DNA from: Pseudovibrio denitrificans JCM 12308
GTDB taxonomy: Bacteria; Pseudomonadota; Alphaproteobacteria; Rhizobiales; Stappiaceae
Direction of reading: 5' to 3'
Length of the DNA stretch: 64,000 nt
Assembly (NCBI RefSeq): GCF_001310815.1
Contig: NZ_BAZK01000001.1
Coordinates: forward strand, 186,001-250,000
Part shown: positions 38,470 through 48,832 of the stretch, piece after piece
Layout: every line of letters starts with the position of its first letter
How positions within the stretch are numbered: the first letter of the stretch is position 1
Position numbers and translations under genes: made by a program
Notes under the pieces: generated by a model
Databases searched by the model: none
Told to the model about the DNA's origin: nothing
Seen by the model: the letters and a program-made list of their open reading frames with translations, nothing else

Positions 38470-39889
38470 TTACGCAGTATCGGCCATACTTGACGCAGCG
38501 TCTTCACCTGCCAGCTGTGAAGAGATAAAGCCGTTTTGCTCCAGTACTTTAGCAGTTTTGAATAAATACTCTTCGCCGTAACGCGGGCCAATAAGCTGGA
38601 TGCCGATTGGAACACCCTGGTGTTTTTCTTTGCTTGGGATGCTCATTGACGGCAGGTCGAGGAAATTCATCGATCCGAGGTAAGTAGTTGTTTTTATGAT
38701 CTCTTCAAGGCTCCCAACCGATTTAACGTCGGCACCTGCCTCAAATGCGTTTTTTGTGCAAACGGGTGCGATGATTACGGGATATTTGCGTTGAAATTGG
38801 TCAATCAGGCGGTGGTAGTGAGATCTGGAGCCAAAGCGCGCGCATAGCGTGATAGTCCATGGGCGGTGCCAATTGTGTGTAGTACTCAAATACGGTGCGC
38901 AGCTGCTCTGAAGCAAACTTGTCGATGATTGTCTCTTTTTGCAGCGCCACTTCGGTGATCAGCAAAGACGAGTAGCGATCGAAGGCTTCCTGAATGAAGT
39001 CGATGGAGGTGTTCTCCACCTTGTATCCCCGCTGCGCCAGCGCCTCTCCGGCCTGTTTCAGCACCTCGTTGATTTTCGGGTCGGCATCAGGCGGTGTGAT
39101 GAGTGCGACGGTGTTGGGATAGGACTTATCCTCGTCCATGTCTGGCAGCGACCATGTATCCAGATCGGAATAACCACGCATGACATCGTAGGCGAGTTTG
39201 AGATCATCGACGGACCGTGCGAGTGGGCCCTGAGCGGAAGACAGTTGGATGGTCATGGGCCGCTCTGCCGGGCTGGTGGCGTTGTAAAACGGTATGCGGC
39301 CATGGGATGGGCGCAGGCCGAGGACGCCGCAGCAAAAGGCAGGCAGGCGAATAGAGCCGGAAAGGTCTGAGCCGTGCGCGATGTAGCCGATGCCTGCGGC
39401 CAGAGAGCTGCCTGCTCCACCGCTTGAGCCACCCGGTGTGAGGGCCGGGTTCCACGGGTTCAGCGTCTGACCGAATAGGACGTTGTCCGTATGGAAGCGC
39501 CACGACATTTCCGGTGTGTTGGTGCGGCCAATGGGAATGGCCCCTACCCGTTTCAGGCGCTCTACCAAAGGTGCATCCTGTTTGGCGATCAGGCTTGCAA
39601 AGGCTTTGACACCGTTGTTGGTTGAGGCGCCTTCCTGATCAACATTTTCCTTGATGGTGACGGGCACCCCGTGGAGAGGACCAAGTTCATCACCGCGTTC
39701 AATGGCCTGATCTGCCAGTTCAGCAGCTTTGCGGGCCTTTTCGTCATACCGGGTGGTCACTGCATTCAGATGAGCTTTTTCATCGATGCGAGCCAGATGC
39801 TGATCGATCACCTCAGCGCAGGAAATCTGGCGGTTGCGGATCGCGGTTGCGACTTCGATAGCTGTCAGTTTGAAGATGTTGTCGGTCAT
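38470..39889 (-). CDS. Amidase (amidase-signature family), one frameshift
   Basis: About 472 aa after removal of one base. Catalytic Lys in VTIKENVDQEG near residue 79, the Ser cluster in TPGGSSGGAGSSLAAG near residues 150-165, and GSDLSGSIRLPA near residue 173 (GSIR with nucleophile Ser). The frame shifts at the AAA run 38833-38835 (coding CTTTGG); one T fewer gives MRALGSRSHYHRLIDQF and continues to IPSKEKHQGVPIGIQLIGP. This is the only apparent insertion among the frameshifts here. It lies 12 bp after dctM, so it probably hydrolyses an amide imported by the TRAP system; substrate unknown. Confidence 0.85.
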
Positions 39890-39901
39890 TTTACAGGTTC
39901 C

Positions 39902-41164
39902 TCAACTAACGAAGATCAGGGAGAGTTCTGGCAGGAAAGTGACGAGCAGCAGGACGATGAGCATAAGCAGGACAAAGGGCACGATAGATCTGGTGACTGT
40001 CCAGAAGCTTTCCTTGAAGGCTTGCGAGGCCACCACAAGGTTGATGCCGACGGGTGGCGTAAGCAGACCAATCTCCAGATTGATGATCATGATGATGCCC
40101 AGATGCACCGGATCAATGCCGTAAGCGACGGCAACAGGCAGCAGAATTGGCGCCATGATCAGCAGTGCCGAGATGATTTCCATAAAGAAACCAACCAGCA
40201 GAAGCAGGATGTTGAGGCCGATCAGGAAGAGCCATTTTTCCTCAACATGGGCAGACAACCAGTCTGCCAGCTGGCCCGGTACCTGCTCTGTGGTCAGCAC
40301 CATGTTCAGAGTTGCGGCGATGGCAACAATAGGCAGCAGACCGCCAAGCAACTGGGTGGTGTGAATGACTGCATCCCAAAGTTGCGTCATCGTCAGTTCC
40401 TTGTAGATGAACAGCTCAACAGCAAGCGCATATGCCAGTGCAATGGCCGCGCTTTCAGTTGCAGTGAAATAGCCGGAATAGATACCGCCGAGCAGGATGA
40501 CTGGCATGAGCAATGACCAGATGCCATTGGATATGGCGGTGCCTGCATCTGCCAGATCAAAGCCAATGCGCGGGATGGTTCTGTTCACCCATGCCGAGTA
40601 GGAGGCCAGAATGAGTGTGAGCAGCAAACCTGGAACAATCCCGGCCAGGAACATGTCGGTGATCGACGTTTCTGTAACCAGCCCGTAGATGATCATCGGG
40701 ATGCTTGGCGGAATGACGACACCCAGTGTGCCTGCACTGGAGAGCGCTCCAAGGGCGTATGGGGTTGAGTAGCCCTGCTCTTTCAGCGCAGGATAAAGGA
40801 CTGTGCCAACCGCCAGCAAGGTCACCATGGAAGAACCAGAGATCGCTGCGAAGAAGGCACAAGACAGGATGGTTGCCACACCAAGTCCGCCGGACAGCGA
40901 GCCGGTGAGCTGCTTCAGCACGTTTACAAGACGTTCTGCGATGGCGCCGCGGCTCATGATGGACCCGCAGAGCAAGAAGACCGGGATTGAGAGCAGCGCC
41001 TCACGATCCAGTGCAGCCCAAAAGTCCTCTGCCATGAACATCAGCTCGCCGTCGCTGTAAAGCAACTGCACAGCACCGCCTAGAACCATCAGGATCACGA
41101 TCAGGTTCTGGCGCAGGACCAGCATGAGGATGACAGAGAGGGTGAGAAGGATGGCTGTGCTCAT
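39902..41164 (-). CDS. dctM: TRAP transporter large permease (DctM type)
   Basis: 420 aa, about twelve membrane helices, with the family patches ALSSAGTLGVVIPPSIPMIIYG, ATESAAIALAYAL and LLTPPVGINLVV. It starts with ATGA overlap to dctQ and is followed by the amidase. It forms the ion-coupled channel of the second complete TRAP importer of the window. Confidence 0.93.
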   Translation of the reverse strand: MSTAILLTLSVILMLVLRQNLIVILMVLGGAVQLLYSDGELMFMAEDFWAALDREALLSIPVFLLCGSIMSRGAIAERLVNVLKQLTGSLSGGLGVATILSCAFFAAISGSSMVTLLAVGTVLYPALKEQGYSTPYALGALSSAGTLGVVIPPSIPMIIYGLVTETSITDMFLAGIVPGLLLTLILASYSAWVNRTIPRIGFDLADAGTAISNGIWSLLMPVILLGGIYSGYFTATESAAIALAYALAVELFIYKELTMTQLWDAVIHTTQLLGGLLPIVAIAATLNMVLTTEQVPGQLADWLSAHVEEKWLFLIGLNILLLLVGFFMEIISALLIMAPILLPVAVAYGIDPVHLGIIMIINLEIGLLTPPVGINLVVASQAFKESFWTVTRSIVPFVLLMLIVLLLVTFLPELSLIFVS

Positions 41165-41649
41165 TCCAGATCAGCCTCCGCTGGTTTCAACGAAGGCATC
41201 ACCGCAAAGCTGAAATGGCGGAGCGCATTGGAGCAGAAGGCATAGGGCATGATGGTTTGGAACCACCACAGCGGCCAATCCACAACGGGGACGAGAAAGC
41301 CAATCTCATAGGACGAGCGCACAAGCTCAAAAGAGATGTAGCCAGCAAGCAGAAAGAGACATCCGCTCAAGACATCTCCCAGTCTTTGCAGCAGTCCCTG
41401 CCATGCCTGTGGCAGCACATTGTCGGTGAACTTGGGGCGGATGTGGGTGCCGGAGGACGTTGCCAGCCCCAAGCCAAGCATGCCTGCAAATATGGCGGAA
41501 AACAAAGCGATTTTGCTGCTGTGCATCAACGAGGTCTCAAAGAACTCACGCGCGACCACATCTGCCAGCATGGCTACCACAACAATGATGTAGGCCAGTG
41601 CCGCAAAGGTCGCTTCAAAGCGGTAGAGCAGATGGAAAAATCGCTTCAT
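41161..41649 (-). CDS. dctQ: TRAP transporter small permease (DctQ type)
   Basis: 162 aa, four membrane helices. VVAREFFETSLMHSSKIALFS near residue 30 corresponds to the family motif around helix 2, and SGTHIRPKF after it is typical. It sits between dctP and dctM in the usual order, with a hairpin at the dctP end just upstream. Confidence 0.88.
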   Translation of the reverse strand: MKRFFHLLYRFEATFAALAYIIVVVAMLADVVAREFFETSLMHSSKIALFSAIFAGMLGLGLATSSGTHIRPKFTDNVLPQAWQGLLQRLGDVLSGCLFLLAGYISFELVRSSYEIGFLVPVVDWPLWWFQTIMPYAFCSNALRHFSFAVMPSLKPAEADLE

Positions 41650-41659
41650 GCAAAATGAA

Positions 41660-41686
41660 AAGAGCCCTTAAAACGGGCGGGCTCTT
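41660..41686 (-). other. Hairpin overlapping the dctP stop codon
   Basis: AAGAGCCC (41660-41667) pairs with GGGCTCTT (41679-41686). On the minus strand the stem spans the last codons and stop of dctP and is followed by a T-rich stretch. It may protect the dctP mRNA end or attenuate read-through into dctQM. Confidence 0.55.
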
Positions 41687-42699
41687 CCTTTCTGGTTCAA
41701 GTCAAAGTGTGCAGCTTGTCTTGCCTCCAGAATTTTCGGCCAGATTTCTTCTGCCTGACCACCAATTGAGCTGACCAACTGCTCTCGCAGTGGCACAACG
41801 GCTGTCTTCCAAGATTCGCGCTGTTCCGCTGACAGCTTATGGACGTGACCACCGTTTTCCTGAAAACCTGCGACCATGCCGTCCGCCATATTGCGCACTT
41901 CATCCCGCAAGCCCTGAACAGGCACCAGTGCGTTGGTGATGCTCTCCTGCTCCGTTGCGCTCAGCTTCTTCCAGGTGCGCATGCTCATAACGAGCGCGCC
42001 AGACTGATGCAGGTGGGCGGAAAGAGTGAGATGGGGTGCCAATTTGCCCATGCCCATGGCCACATAGGTCATGGCTGGCAGTGTTCCGCCCTCCACCATT
42101 CCGGTCTGGATGGCAGATGGGGTTTCCGCCAATGGCAACACAACCCCGTTTGCACCCATGCCCTGCCAGAAGTTGGCGGAGTATTTTGCAGGAGCGGCCC
42201 GCACTTTGACGCCTTTGACATCATCCAGCGTGACCAGCGGTTTGGTTCCGAATGCGTGGATCCAGCCGAGTTCATTCCACTGGAGGAACTTCAGGCCTTT
42301 CTTTTCAAAAAGTGGCTCAAAAACAGTTGTGAGGTGCTTGTCCATGGCGCAATCGATCTGGGCGTAACTGTCCCACAGGAACGGGACGCCCATGAGGGCC
42401 ATTTCAGGCACAACAGTTGAAAATGCTGTCATGGAAGAGCCGAGAATATCAATGCGTCCGCGAATAGTCTTTTGAACCATCACAGGTTCAGTCCCGAGCT
42501 GGCCTGCATGAAATAATTTCGCGCTTATTTCACCGTCAGAGTTTGCGCTGATCTTTTCGGCGATGGCATCAACATGTTTTACCCAAGGGGTACCCAGAGG
42601 TGCACTTGTTGCAAACTTCAGTTCTTTTGCGGCCTCAGCGCCCCCAACTGACGCAGCGATAGATGCGGCAGCACCCAGCAATAAACCATGTATTTTCAT
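41668..42699 (-). CDS. dctP: TRAP transporter substrate-binding protein (DctP type)
   Basis: 343 aa from ATG 42699 (MKIHGLLLGAAASIAASVGG), behind a GGGGGGA ribosome site; the signal peptide ends near GAEA. DctP patches: FATSAPLGTPWVKHVDAIAEKI, VKGVKVRAAPAKYSANF near residue 155, and VVLPLAETPSAIQTGMVEGG, in which Q and E typically contact a carboxylate. Substrate unknown. First gene of the dctPQM-amidase operon, divergent from a TetR regulator. Confidence 0.92.
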   Translation of the reverse strand: MKIHGLLLGAAASIAASVGGAEAAKELKFATSAPLGTPWVKHVDAIAEKISANSDGEISAKLFHAGQLGTEPVMVQKTIRGRIDILGSSMTAFSTVVPEMALMGVPFLWDSYAQIDCAMDKHLTTVFEPLFEKKGLKFLQWNELGWIHAFGTKPLVTLDDVKGVKVRAAPAKYSANFWQGMGANGVVLPLAETPSAIQTGMVEGGTLPAMTYVAMGMGKLAPHLTLSAHLHQSGALVMSMRTWKKLSATEQESITNALVPVQGLRDEVRNMADGMVAGFQENGGHVHKLSAEQRESWKTAVVPLREQLVSSIGGQAEEIWPKILEARQAAHFDLNQKGRARPF

Positions 42700-42769
42700 C
42701 GTCCCCCCTATATGTTCCCAAATCACACATGCATTCTGCTATTATCGGTGGCCCCAACCTGAGAGATGC

Positions 42770-42787
42770 TATAGTTTGGCAACTCTA
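42770..42787. promoter_or_regulatory. Candidate operator between dctP and the TetR gene
   Basis: TATAGTTTGGCAACTCTA is an imperfect dyad (14 of 18 positions symmetric, core AGTT-N4-AACT) in the 133-bp divergent region. It could be the site of the adjacent TetR-type protein. Weak evidence: one copy only. Confidence 0.3.
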
Positions 42788-42832
42788 TTCTCATTATCAA
42801 AAACAGAACTTATCGTCTAGTTTGAGTGTAAA

Positions 42833-43501
42833 ATGAAATCTTATAAGCCAAAACAAAAACGAGGCTATGAGGCGGAGCAGAATTTCCTGCAAGCTGCAAA
42901 AACGATTTTTGCCAAGGAAGGTGTGGCACGGGCGCGGGTTTCAGATATCGTTCAACTCGCGGGCTCTTCAACGGGCAATTTTTACTTTCGATTCAAGAAC
43001 AAAGAGATGTTGTTCGAGCGCCTTTTTGAAATATACGAGGAGCATGCGCAAGGCCTTATTCAAGACTTGCAGGACCCGTTGGGGTCTTTGGAGAGCACCA
43101 TTTACTTTGTCACAGCCCTGAACCAGCAACTGCTTCAGGAAAATGTCGGGCTTTACCGTGCTGCCCATGAAGTTTCCGCCAAAGAGCCTGAAACCTGGAA
43201 GCGATTCCAACAGCTGACTCTTGCCACAGCAGAGCGTATTCTGACCCTCTGTGAGCCCTATAAAGACGAGATCCCTTTTGAAGATTGGGAGCTTCAGGTG
43301 CGTCAGGCGATTCAGCTGATCACTGGCTTTACGGCCAATCAGGCGATCCGTGATGCAGGCCCTGCCCATTTTGGGTCTCAAGCGATGGTCGACATGCTCT
43401 TCCTGGCCGCTATGGGCGTGCTGGGGCGTACTCCATCAAAAGAGTTTGAGAGCCAAAAAGAGAAAATCCATCAGATATTGAAGGATGACCGATATTCCTA
43501 A
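42833..43501 (+). CDS. TetR-family transcriptional regulator
   Basis: 222 aa. N-terminal helix-turn-helix with FLQAAKTIFAKEGVARARVSDIVQLAGSS in pieces and TGNFYFRFKNKEML near residues 45-58, the TetR recognition signature. The C-terminal ligand domain is all-helical. It is divergent from the TRAP-amidase operon and 59 bp before an acyl-CoA synthetase gene on the same strand, so it could control either or both; a fatty-acyl or carboxylate ligand is possible. Confidence 0.9.
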   Translation: MKSYKPKQKRGYEAEQNFLQAAKTIFAKEGVARARVSDIVQLAGSSTGNFYFRFKNKEMLFERLFEIYEEHAQGLIQDLQDPLGSLESTIYFVTALNQQLLQENVGLYRAAHEVSAKEPETWKRFQQLTLATAERILTLCEPYKDEIPFEDWELQVRQAIQLITGFTANQAIRDAGPAHFGSQAMVDMLFLAAMGVLGRTPSKEFESQKEKIHQILKDDRYS

Positions 43502-43560
43502 AGCGTAAGCTCCAAGAATTTTGTAGTATACTCGTATAAGTTTTAATTTTGGGAGGAATT

Positions 43561-45194
43561 ATGACTGATACACTTAGTGCTCCGGCGTGGACACCTACTG
43601 TATTTACCAAGCCAATCAACGTGAATGGCTACAGATCTGTCGTGGAAATATTTGAGGAGCAAATGGCCGCTTCGCAGATAATGTAGCCTTCACCAACTTT
43701 GGTCAGTCACTTACATTTAAAGATGTTGATGAGAAATCACGCGCAGTCGCTGCCTATTTGCAGAATGAGCTGGGCCTGAAAAAAGGCGACCGCGTCGCCA
43801 TTATGCTGCCGAATATTCTGGCGTTTCCAGTTATCATGTTCGGCATATTGCGCGCCGGACTGGTGCAGGTGAACGTCAATCCTCTCTACACACCGCGTGA
43901 GTTGAAGCATCAATTGAACGATGCGGATACGGACACCATCTTCATTTTCTCAGGTTCCAGCCCAACTCTGGCAGAAGTGGTTGCTGATACGCCGATCAAG
44001 AATGTGCTGATCGCGAATGTGGGAGACGCCACTGGGGTGGATATGCCCTCGCCGCCTGCGCATGAAATATTTGCGGATCGTTTGACGGTCAAAAACGTTC
44101 TTGCGAAAGGCGAGCAGCTGGAATTTACGCCACCGCAAATCAATCCAAGCGATCTGATCTACCTGCAGTATACAGGCGGTACGACCGGCCTTTCCAAGGG
44201 TGCAGCGCTGAGCCATGGCAATCTGGTGGCCAACATTGCGCAGTTTGATGCGGCGACAGATGGCTTTATGCGCGCGGGTGAAGAGATCGTGATCACGGCG
44301 CTGCCGCTCTATCACATCTTCGCGTTGATGGTGAACTGCCTGTCGTTCTACTGGCTTGGCTCGCAGAACGTTCTGATCACCAACCCGCGGGACATGCCGG
44401 GATTTGTAGGTGAGCTGAAGAACTGGAAGTTCAGCGTGATTACCGGTGTGAATACGCTCTTCAATGGCCTGTTGCATACACCGGGCTTTGATGAGCTGGA
44501 CTTCAGCAACTACAAGTTCGCCATGGGTGGCGGTTCTGCCATTCAGCGGGCGATCTCAGATAAGTGGAAACAGGTGACCGGTCACCACATCATTGAAGGC
44601 TATGGCCTGAGTGAGACGTCACCGATCCTTTCCGTGAACCCGTTTGACAGCACTGAGTTTACCGAGACTGTTGGTCAATCGATGCCGATGACGGAGATCA
44701 AGCTGCTGGATGCGGAGGACAATGAAGTTCCGCTTGGCCAGCCGGGCGAGCTTTGCGCGCGCGGTCCGCAGATCATGCAGGGATACTGGCGCAAACCGGA
44801 TGCAACAGCTGCTGTGATGACCCCGGATGGGTTCTTCCGCACCGGTGACATAGCGATCATGGATAAACGTAACAACTTCAAGATCGTGGACCGGAAGAAG
44901 GACATGGTGCTAGTGTCCGGCTTCAACGTGTATCCGGCTGAGGTTGAAGCAGTGATTGCTGAGATCAAGGGCGTGGTTGAAGTGGCCGTTGCAGGGACAT
45001 CTGATGATCGGACTGGAGAGGCTGTGAAGGCCTTTGTGGTGCGTAGCAGTGAGGATGTGACACCAGAAGCGGTTCAGGAGTACTGCCATAAAGCGATGGC
45101 GGCCTATAAAGTGCCGAAACACGTGGAGTTTTTGGAAGAACTGCCGAAATCAACCGTGGGCAAGATCCTGCGCCGGGAGCTGCGGGACAAGTAA
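43561..45194 (+). CDS. fadD: Long-chain acyl-CoA synthetase (FadD type), one frameshift
   Basis: About 544 aa after correction. ATG 43561 follows GGGAGGAATT. The first 40 codons (MTDTLSAPAWTPTVFTKP...) run into a stop because the CC at 43667-43668 needs one more C; then FEEQMARFADNVAFTNFG joins the main frame. Adenylation motif YLQYTGGTTGLSKGAALSHGN near residue 200, GYGLSETSP near residue 345, hinge GFFRTGDIAIMD, and C-terminal KSTVGKILRRELRDK with the catalytic Lys. It activates fatty acids at the membrane for beta-oxidation. A small palindrome TATACTCGTATA at 43527-43538 lies in its promoter region. Confidence 0.88.
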
Positions 45195-45212
45195 GTTTCC
45201 TGTCAGACGACA

Positions 45213-45248
45213 TAAAAAGAGCCGCAGTTGATCGCTGCGGCTTTTTTC
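45213..45248. terminator. Bidirectional intrinsic terminator
   Basis: AAAAAGAGCCGCAG, 7-base loop, CTGCGGCTTTTTT: GC-rich stem (45221-45227 with 45235-45241) flanked by A and T runs, placed between the convergent fadD-type gene and the DUF1330 gene. Confidence 0.9.
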
Positions 45249-45270
45249 GTTTCATCTCGTATGGTGTGCG

Positions 45271-45558
45271 TTATGCGCCTTCCACGATGATGATGTTGGC
45301 GATACCAGCGTTTTCGCGATGTTTCTTGGCCGCCTGATACTCTTCGCTGTTGTAGCAAGCCATCGCGGTTTCCATATCGGCAAACTCGATCACCACATTG
45401 CGGGGATGGTTGGTGCCTTCCAGATCCTCAAACTTGCCGCCGCGTGCCAGAACGTTGGCGTTGTACTTTTTGAAAGCGGCAGAGGCTCCGTCTGCGTAGA
45501 GCTTGTATGGCTCCGGATCTGTGACTGTGACGTGAGCGACCCAATAGGCTTTTGGCAT
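45271..45558 (-). CDS. DUF1330 family small protein
   Basis: 95 aa ferredoxin-like (dimeric alpha-beta barrel) protein: YWVAHVTVTDPEPYKLYADG start, then FEDLEGTNHPRNVVIEFADME and YNSEEYQAAKKHRENAG. No catalytic function is established for the family. It is the last gene of the pyrimidine operon on the minus strand, 77 bp after the NCS1 transporter, and the terminator lies just beyond. A role in handling a pathway intermediate is a guess. Confidence 0.88.
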   Translation of the reverse strand: MPKAYWVAHVTVTDPEPYKLYADGASAAFKKYNANVLARGGKFEDLEGTNHPRNVVIEFADMETAMACYNSEEYQAAKKHRENAGIANIIIVEGA

Positions 45559-45635
45559 TTTCTCTTCCTTTAAAACAGGAGGAAGCGGCGCTTGATACGC
45601 CGCCCCCTCTTCTCGTTATTTAGCTTAGTTCGCTG

Positions 45636-47135
45636 TTACTTGTTCAGGATTTTTGCCAGAGCAAGGTAAGCGATGCCAGCCACGAACAGGCCGACGAACC
45701 ATGCATATGTATAGATGGTTGCGAACAGTGGAGATGCTGGACCGGTGAGGCCTACGCCTGCCAGGAAGCCTGGAAGGTTTGGCAGGATACCGATGACCAG
45801 CGCCAGCACGCCTGCCCAGTTCCAGCCGTTGGAACCAGCATAGATGCCGTTGTGCTTGAACAGGTCTTCCACGTTGAGCTTGGTTTTGCGCAGCAGGTAG
45901 TAGTCTGCCAGCATCACGCCTGCGATTGGACCCAGCAGCGCTGAGTATGCAATCAGCCAGCCGATGATGTGGTTCACGAGAATCCATGGGAACATCACGA
46001 GCCCGATCGCTGCGGTGATGTAACCACCCATGCGCAGGTTGATGGCTTTTGGTGCCAGGTTGGAGAACCCGTGTGCCGGAGCCACAACGTTTGCTGCCAG
46101 GTTGGTTGTCAGCGTTGCAACAATGAGTGCGAACAGCGCGATGATGATGCTCATGCCGCCCATCTTCTCAGCCAGTGCGATTGGATCCCAAATGGCTTCC
46201 CCGAAGATCACAACCGTTGCGGACGTCACAGCAGAGGCGATGAACGCAAACAGTGCCATTGGGATTGGAAGGCCAATCGCCTGCCCCATGAACTGGTCTT
46301 TCTGGCTCTTTGCATAACGCGTAAAGTCAGGGATGTTCAGAGCGAGCGTTGCCCAGAAGCCGACCATGCCTGTCAGGCTTGGCCAGAAGACGGACCAGAA
46401 CTGGCCTTCCTTCGGCTGTCCTTCAGCGAACTGGCTTGGAGTGGAGAGCATTGCGCCAAAACCACCGGCGTTGACGTAAGCCCATGCCAGCAGAGCCAGA
46501 CCCATTGCGAGCAGGAATGGTGCTGCGTAGGTTTCCAGCCAGCGGATGGATTCTGTGCCATTTTTGATGAAGTACAGGTGCAGTGCCCAGAACGCCATGA
46601 AGCAGGCAAACTGGCCTGCGTTGATGCCGAGGATTGGCAGCGGATCACCTGCAAGGCCCCCACCCATGAGCGTGTTCAGGATCACGTAGATCGCGGAACC
46701 GCCGACCCATGTCTGAATACCGAACCAACCACAGGCTACGATACCACGGGCAACAGCTGGAAATTTCGCGCCAGCAGGACCGAAGGACGAGCGCAGCAGA
46801 ACCGGGAACGGAATACCGTACTTGGTGCCTGCATGGCCGATCAGAACCATTGGAATGAGAACGATTGCGTTGGCGAGCAGGATTGTCATGACCGCCTGAT
46901 CCCAGCTCATGCCAGCGCCAATCAGATAGGACGCGAGCAAGTAGGTTGGGATACAGACCACCATACCGACCCAGAGCGCGGCAATGGAAACCCAGTTCCA
47001 TGTGCGTGCAACAGGTGCGGTTGGCAACTGATCTTCGTTGTAAAGATCAGCATCAATTCCGACAAGTTCCTGATGGATAATACCAAACTCGTCCGGTACT
47101 ACATTCCCGGTTGAGCCTAGAGTTGAATCCGACAT
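45636..47135 (-). CDS. NCS1-family nucleobase/hydantoin/allantoin permease
   Basis: 499 aa with about twelve membrane helices. NCS1 features: WNWVSIAALWVGMVVCIPTYLLA at the first helix, GMSWDQAVMTILLANAIVLIPM, GIPFPVLLRSSFGPAGA, and LNIPDFTRYAKSQKDQF near residue 280. It imports uracil, dihydrouracil, hydantoin or allantoin with sodium or protons; context with dihydropyrimidinase and ureidopropionase favours a pyrimidine. 212 bp separate it from the dihydropyrimidinase gene, where a 10-bp palindrome CCCACGTGGG (47213-47222) lies. Confidence 0.9.
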   Translation of the reverse strand: MSDSTLGSTGNVVPDEFGIIHQELVGIDADLYNEDQLPTAPVARTWNWVSIAALWVGMVVCIPTYLLASYLIGAGMSWDQAVMTILLANAIVLIPMVLIGHAGTKYGIPFPVLLRSSFGPAGAKFPAVARGIVACGWFGIQTWVGGSAIYVILNTLMGGGLAGDPLPILGINAGQFACFMAFWALHLYFIKNGTESIRWLETYAAPFLLAMGLALLAWAYVNAGGFGAMLSTPSQFAEGQPKEGQFWSVFWPSLTGMVGFWATLALNIPDFTRYAKSQKDQFMGQAIGLPIPMALFAFIASAVTSATVVIFGEAIWDPIALAEKMGGMSIIIALFALIVATLTTNLAANVVAPAHGFSNLAPKAINLRMGGYITAAIGLVMFPWILVNHIIGWLIAYSALLGPIAGVMLADYYLLRKTKLNVEDLFKHNGIYAGSNGWNWAGVLALVIGILPNLPGFLAGVGLTGPASPLFATIYTYAWFVGLFVAGIAYLALAKILNK

Positions 47136-47347
47136 TGAGTTTTACCCCCTCAGCTTAAAAGCAGCAGATCCCCTCTAAAAATACCGCTGCGATTAATGAC
47201 CAGCCCGCGTACCCCACGTGGGCCTGATGGCATATCGCAATGTTTTGCAACTCCGCGACATGCTCTAAATTTTTGCTTCCCGGCGCATCTGGTTCCGAAA
47301 GCCAGTGCCCTCTTTTCGGAGATGCGCCGTCCGCTCTGTGGTCAGGC

Positions 47348-48801
47348 TTATACGCCTGCTGGCATCAATTCTGGCCGACGCTCAACTTTGCGCGGCGCTG
47401 TGATTTCTTTCCACTTTGACAGAGCTGCGCCGACCGGAGCATTTGGCTCGCGACCAACGAACTCACCGTGACCAGGTTCAGTCTTGACCGTGCTTTCCTC
47501 AATCGCGACTTTGCCGCGGGTGAGTGTGAAGCGTGGCAGACCGACCACTTCCCTGCCTTCGAACACGTTGTATTCAACGCAGGACTGCTGGTTGGCTGCA
47601 GTGATTGTTTTTGAGCGGTTCGGATCCCAGACAACGATGTCTGCGTCCGCCCCTTCCAAAATCGCACCCTTTTTAGGATACATATTCAGGATCTTGGCGA
47701 TATTGGTGGAAGTGACAGCTACGAACTCATTCATGGTCAGGCGGCCTGTGCGCACACCGGTTGACCAGAGCATTGGCATGCGGTCTTCCAAGCCGCCGGT
47801 GCCGTTCGGGATTTTTGTGAAGTCGCCGACACCAAACCGCTTCTGCTCCATTGTGAAGGCACAATGGTCTGTTGCCACCACCTGCAAGGAACCAGACTGC
47901 AAGCCAGCCCAGAGGCTGTCCTGATGCTGTTTGTTGCGGAATGGTGGAGACATGACGCGCTGTGCGGCATGATCCAGCTTGGGTTGGAATATTCACTGTC
48001 GTCCAGTGTCAGGTGCTGGATGAGCGGCTCACCATAGACACGCATGCCTTTCTGGCGGGCACGGCGAATGGCTTCATGGGCCTGCTCACAGCTGGTGTGC
48101 ACGATGTAGAGCGGCACGCCTGCCATATCCGCGATCATGATAGCGCGGTTGGCTGCCTCGCCTTCCACCTCTGGCGGGCGGGAGTATGAGTGCGCTTCCG
48201 GTCCATTGTTGCCTTCCGCCAGCAGTTTTTGCTGCATGGTGGCGACCACATCACCGTTCTCCGCATGCACAAGTGGCATTGCGCCCAGAGCGGCACAGCG
48301 TTGGAAGGACGCGAACATTTCGTCGTCGTCCACCATCAACGCCCCCTTATAGGCCATGAAGTGCTTGAAGGTGTTGATGCCGCGATCGACTACTTCCTGC
48401 ATTTCATTGAAGACCTGCTCGCCCCACCAGGTCACAGCCATGTGGTAGGAGTAGTCAGAGCATGCTGCGCCGGATTTTTGCTGCCAGATGGCAAGTGCTT
48501 CCATCATGGACTGGCCCGGCGCTGGCAGACAGAAGTCCACCACCATGGTGGTACCGCCTGCAAGGCCCGCTCTTGTGCCGATCTCGAAGTTGTCTGCGGA
48601 ATGCGTTCCCATGAACGGCATTTCCAAATGCACGTGCGGGTCGATACCGCCCGGCATGACGTAACAGCCAGAGGCATCCAGCGTTTCGTCACCGGAGAGG
48701 TTCTCGCCGATTTCGATGATCTTGCCACCATCTACGAGGACATCAGACTTGTAAGTTCTATCGGCAGTTACAATCGTGCCGCCTTTAATCACTGTAGACA
48801 T
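47348..48801 (-). CDS. hydA: Dihydropyrimidinase (D-hydantoinase), one frameshift
   Basis: 484 aa after correction, the family's standard length. Metal site GGIDPHVHLEMPFMG near residue 57; carbamylated Lys in HFMAYKGALM near residue 148; His ligands in PLVHAENGDV and YIVHTSCEQAH; Asp in VVATDHCAF. The frame breaks at the CC 47974-47975; one more G on the coding strand gives SNPSWDHAAQRVMSPPFRN. It opens dihydrouracil or dihydrothymine to the N-carbamoyl-beta-amino acid in the cytoplasm. It follows the ureidopropionase-type gene by 31 bp on one transcript. The adjacent rutR-F420 genes suggest uracil rather than hydantoin. Confidence 0.9.
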
Positions 48802-48832
48802 TTTGGTCTCTCAACTCTTTCAAATCTAAGGG

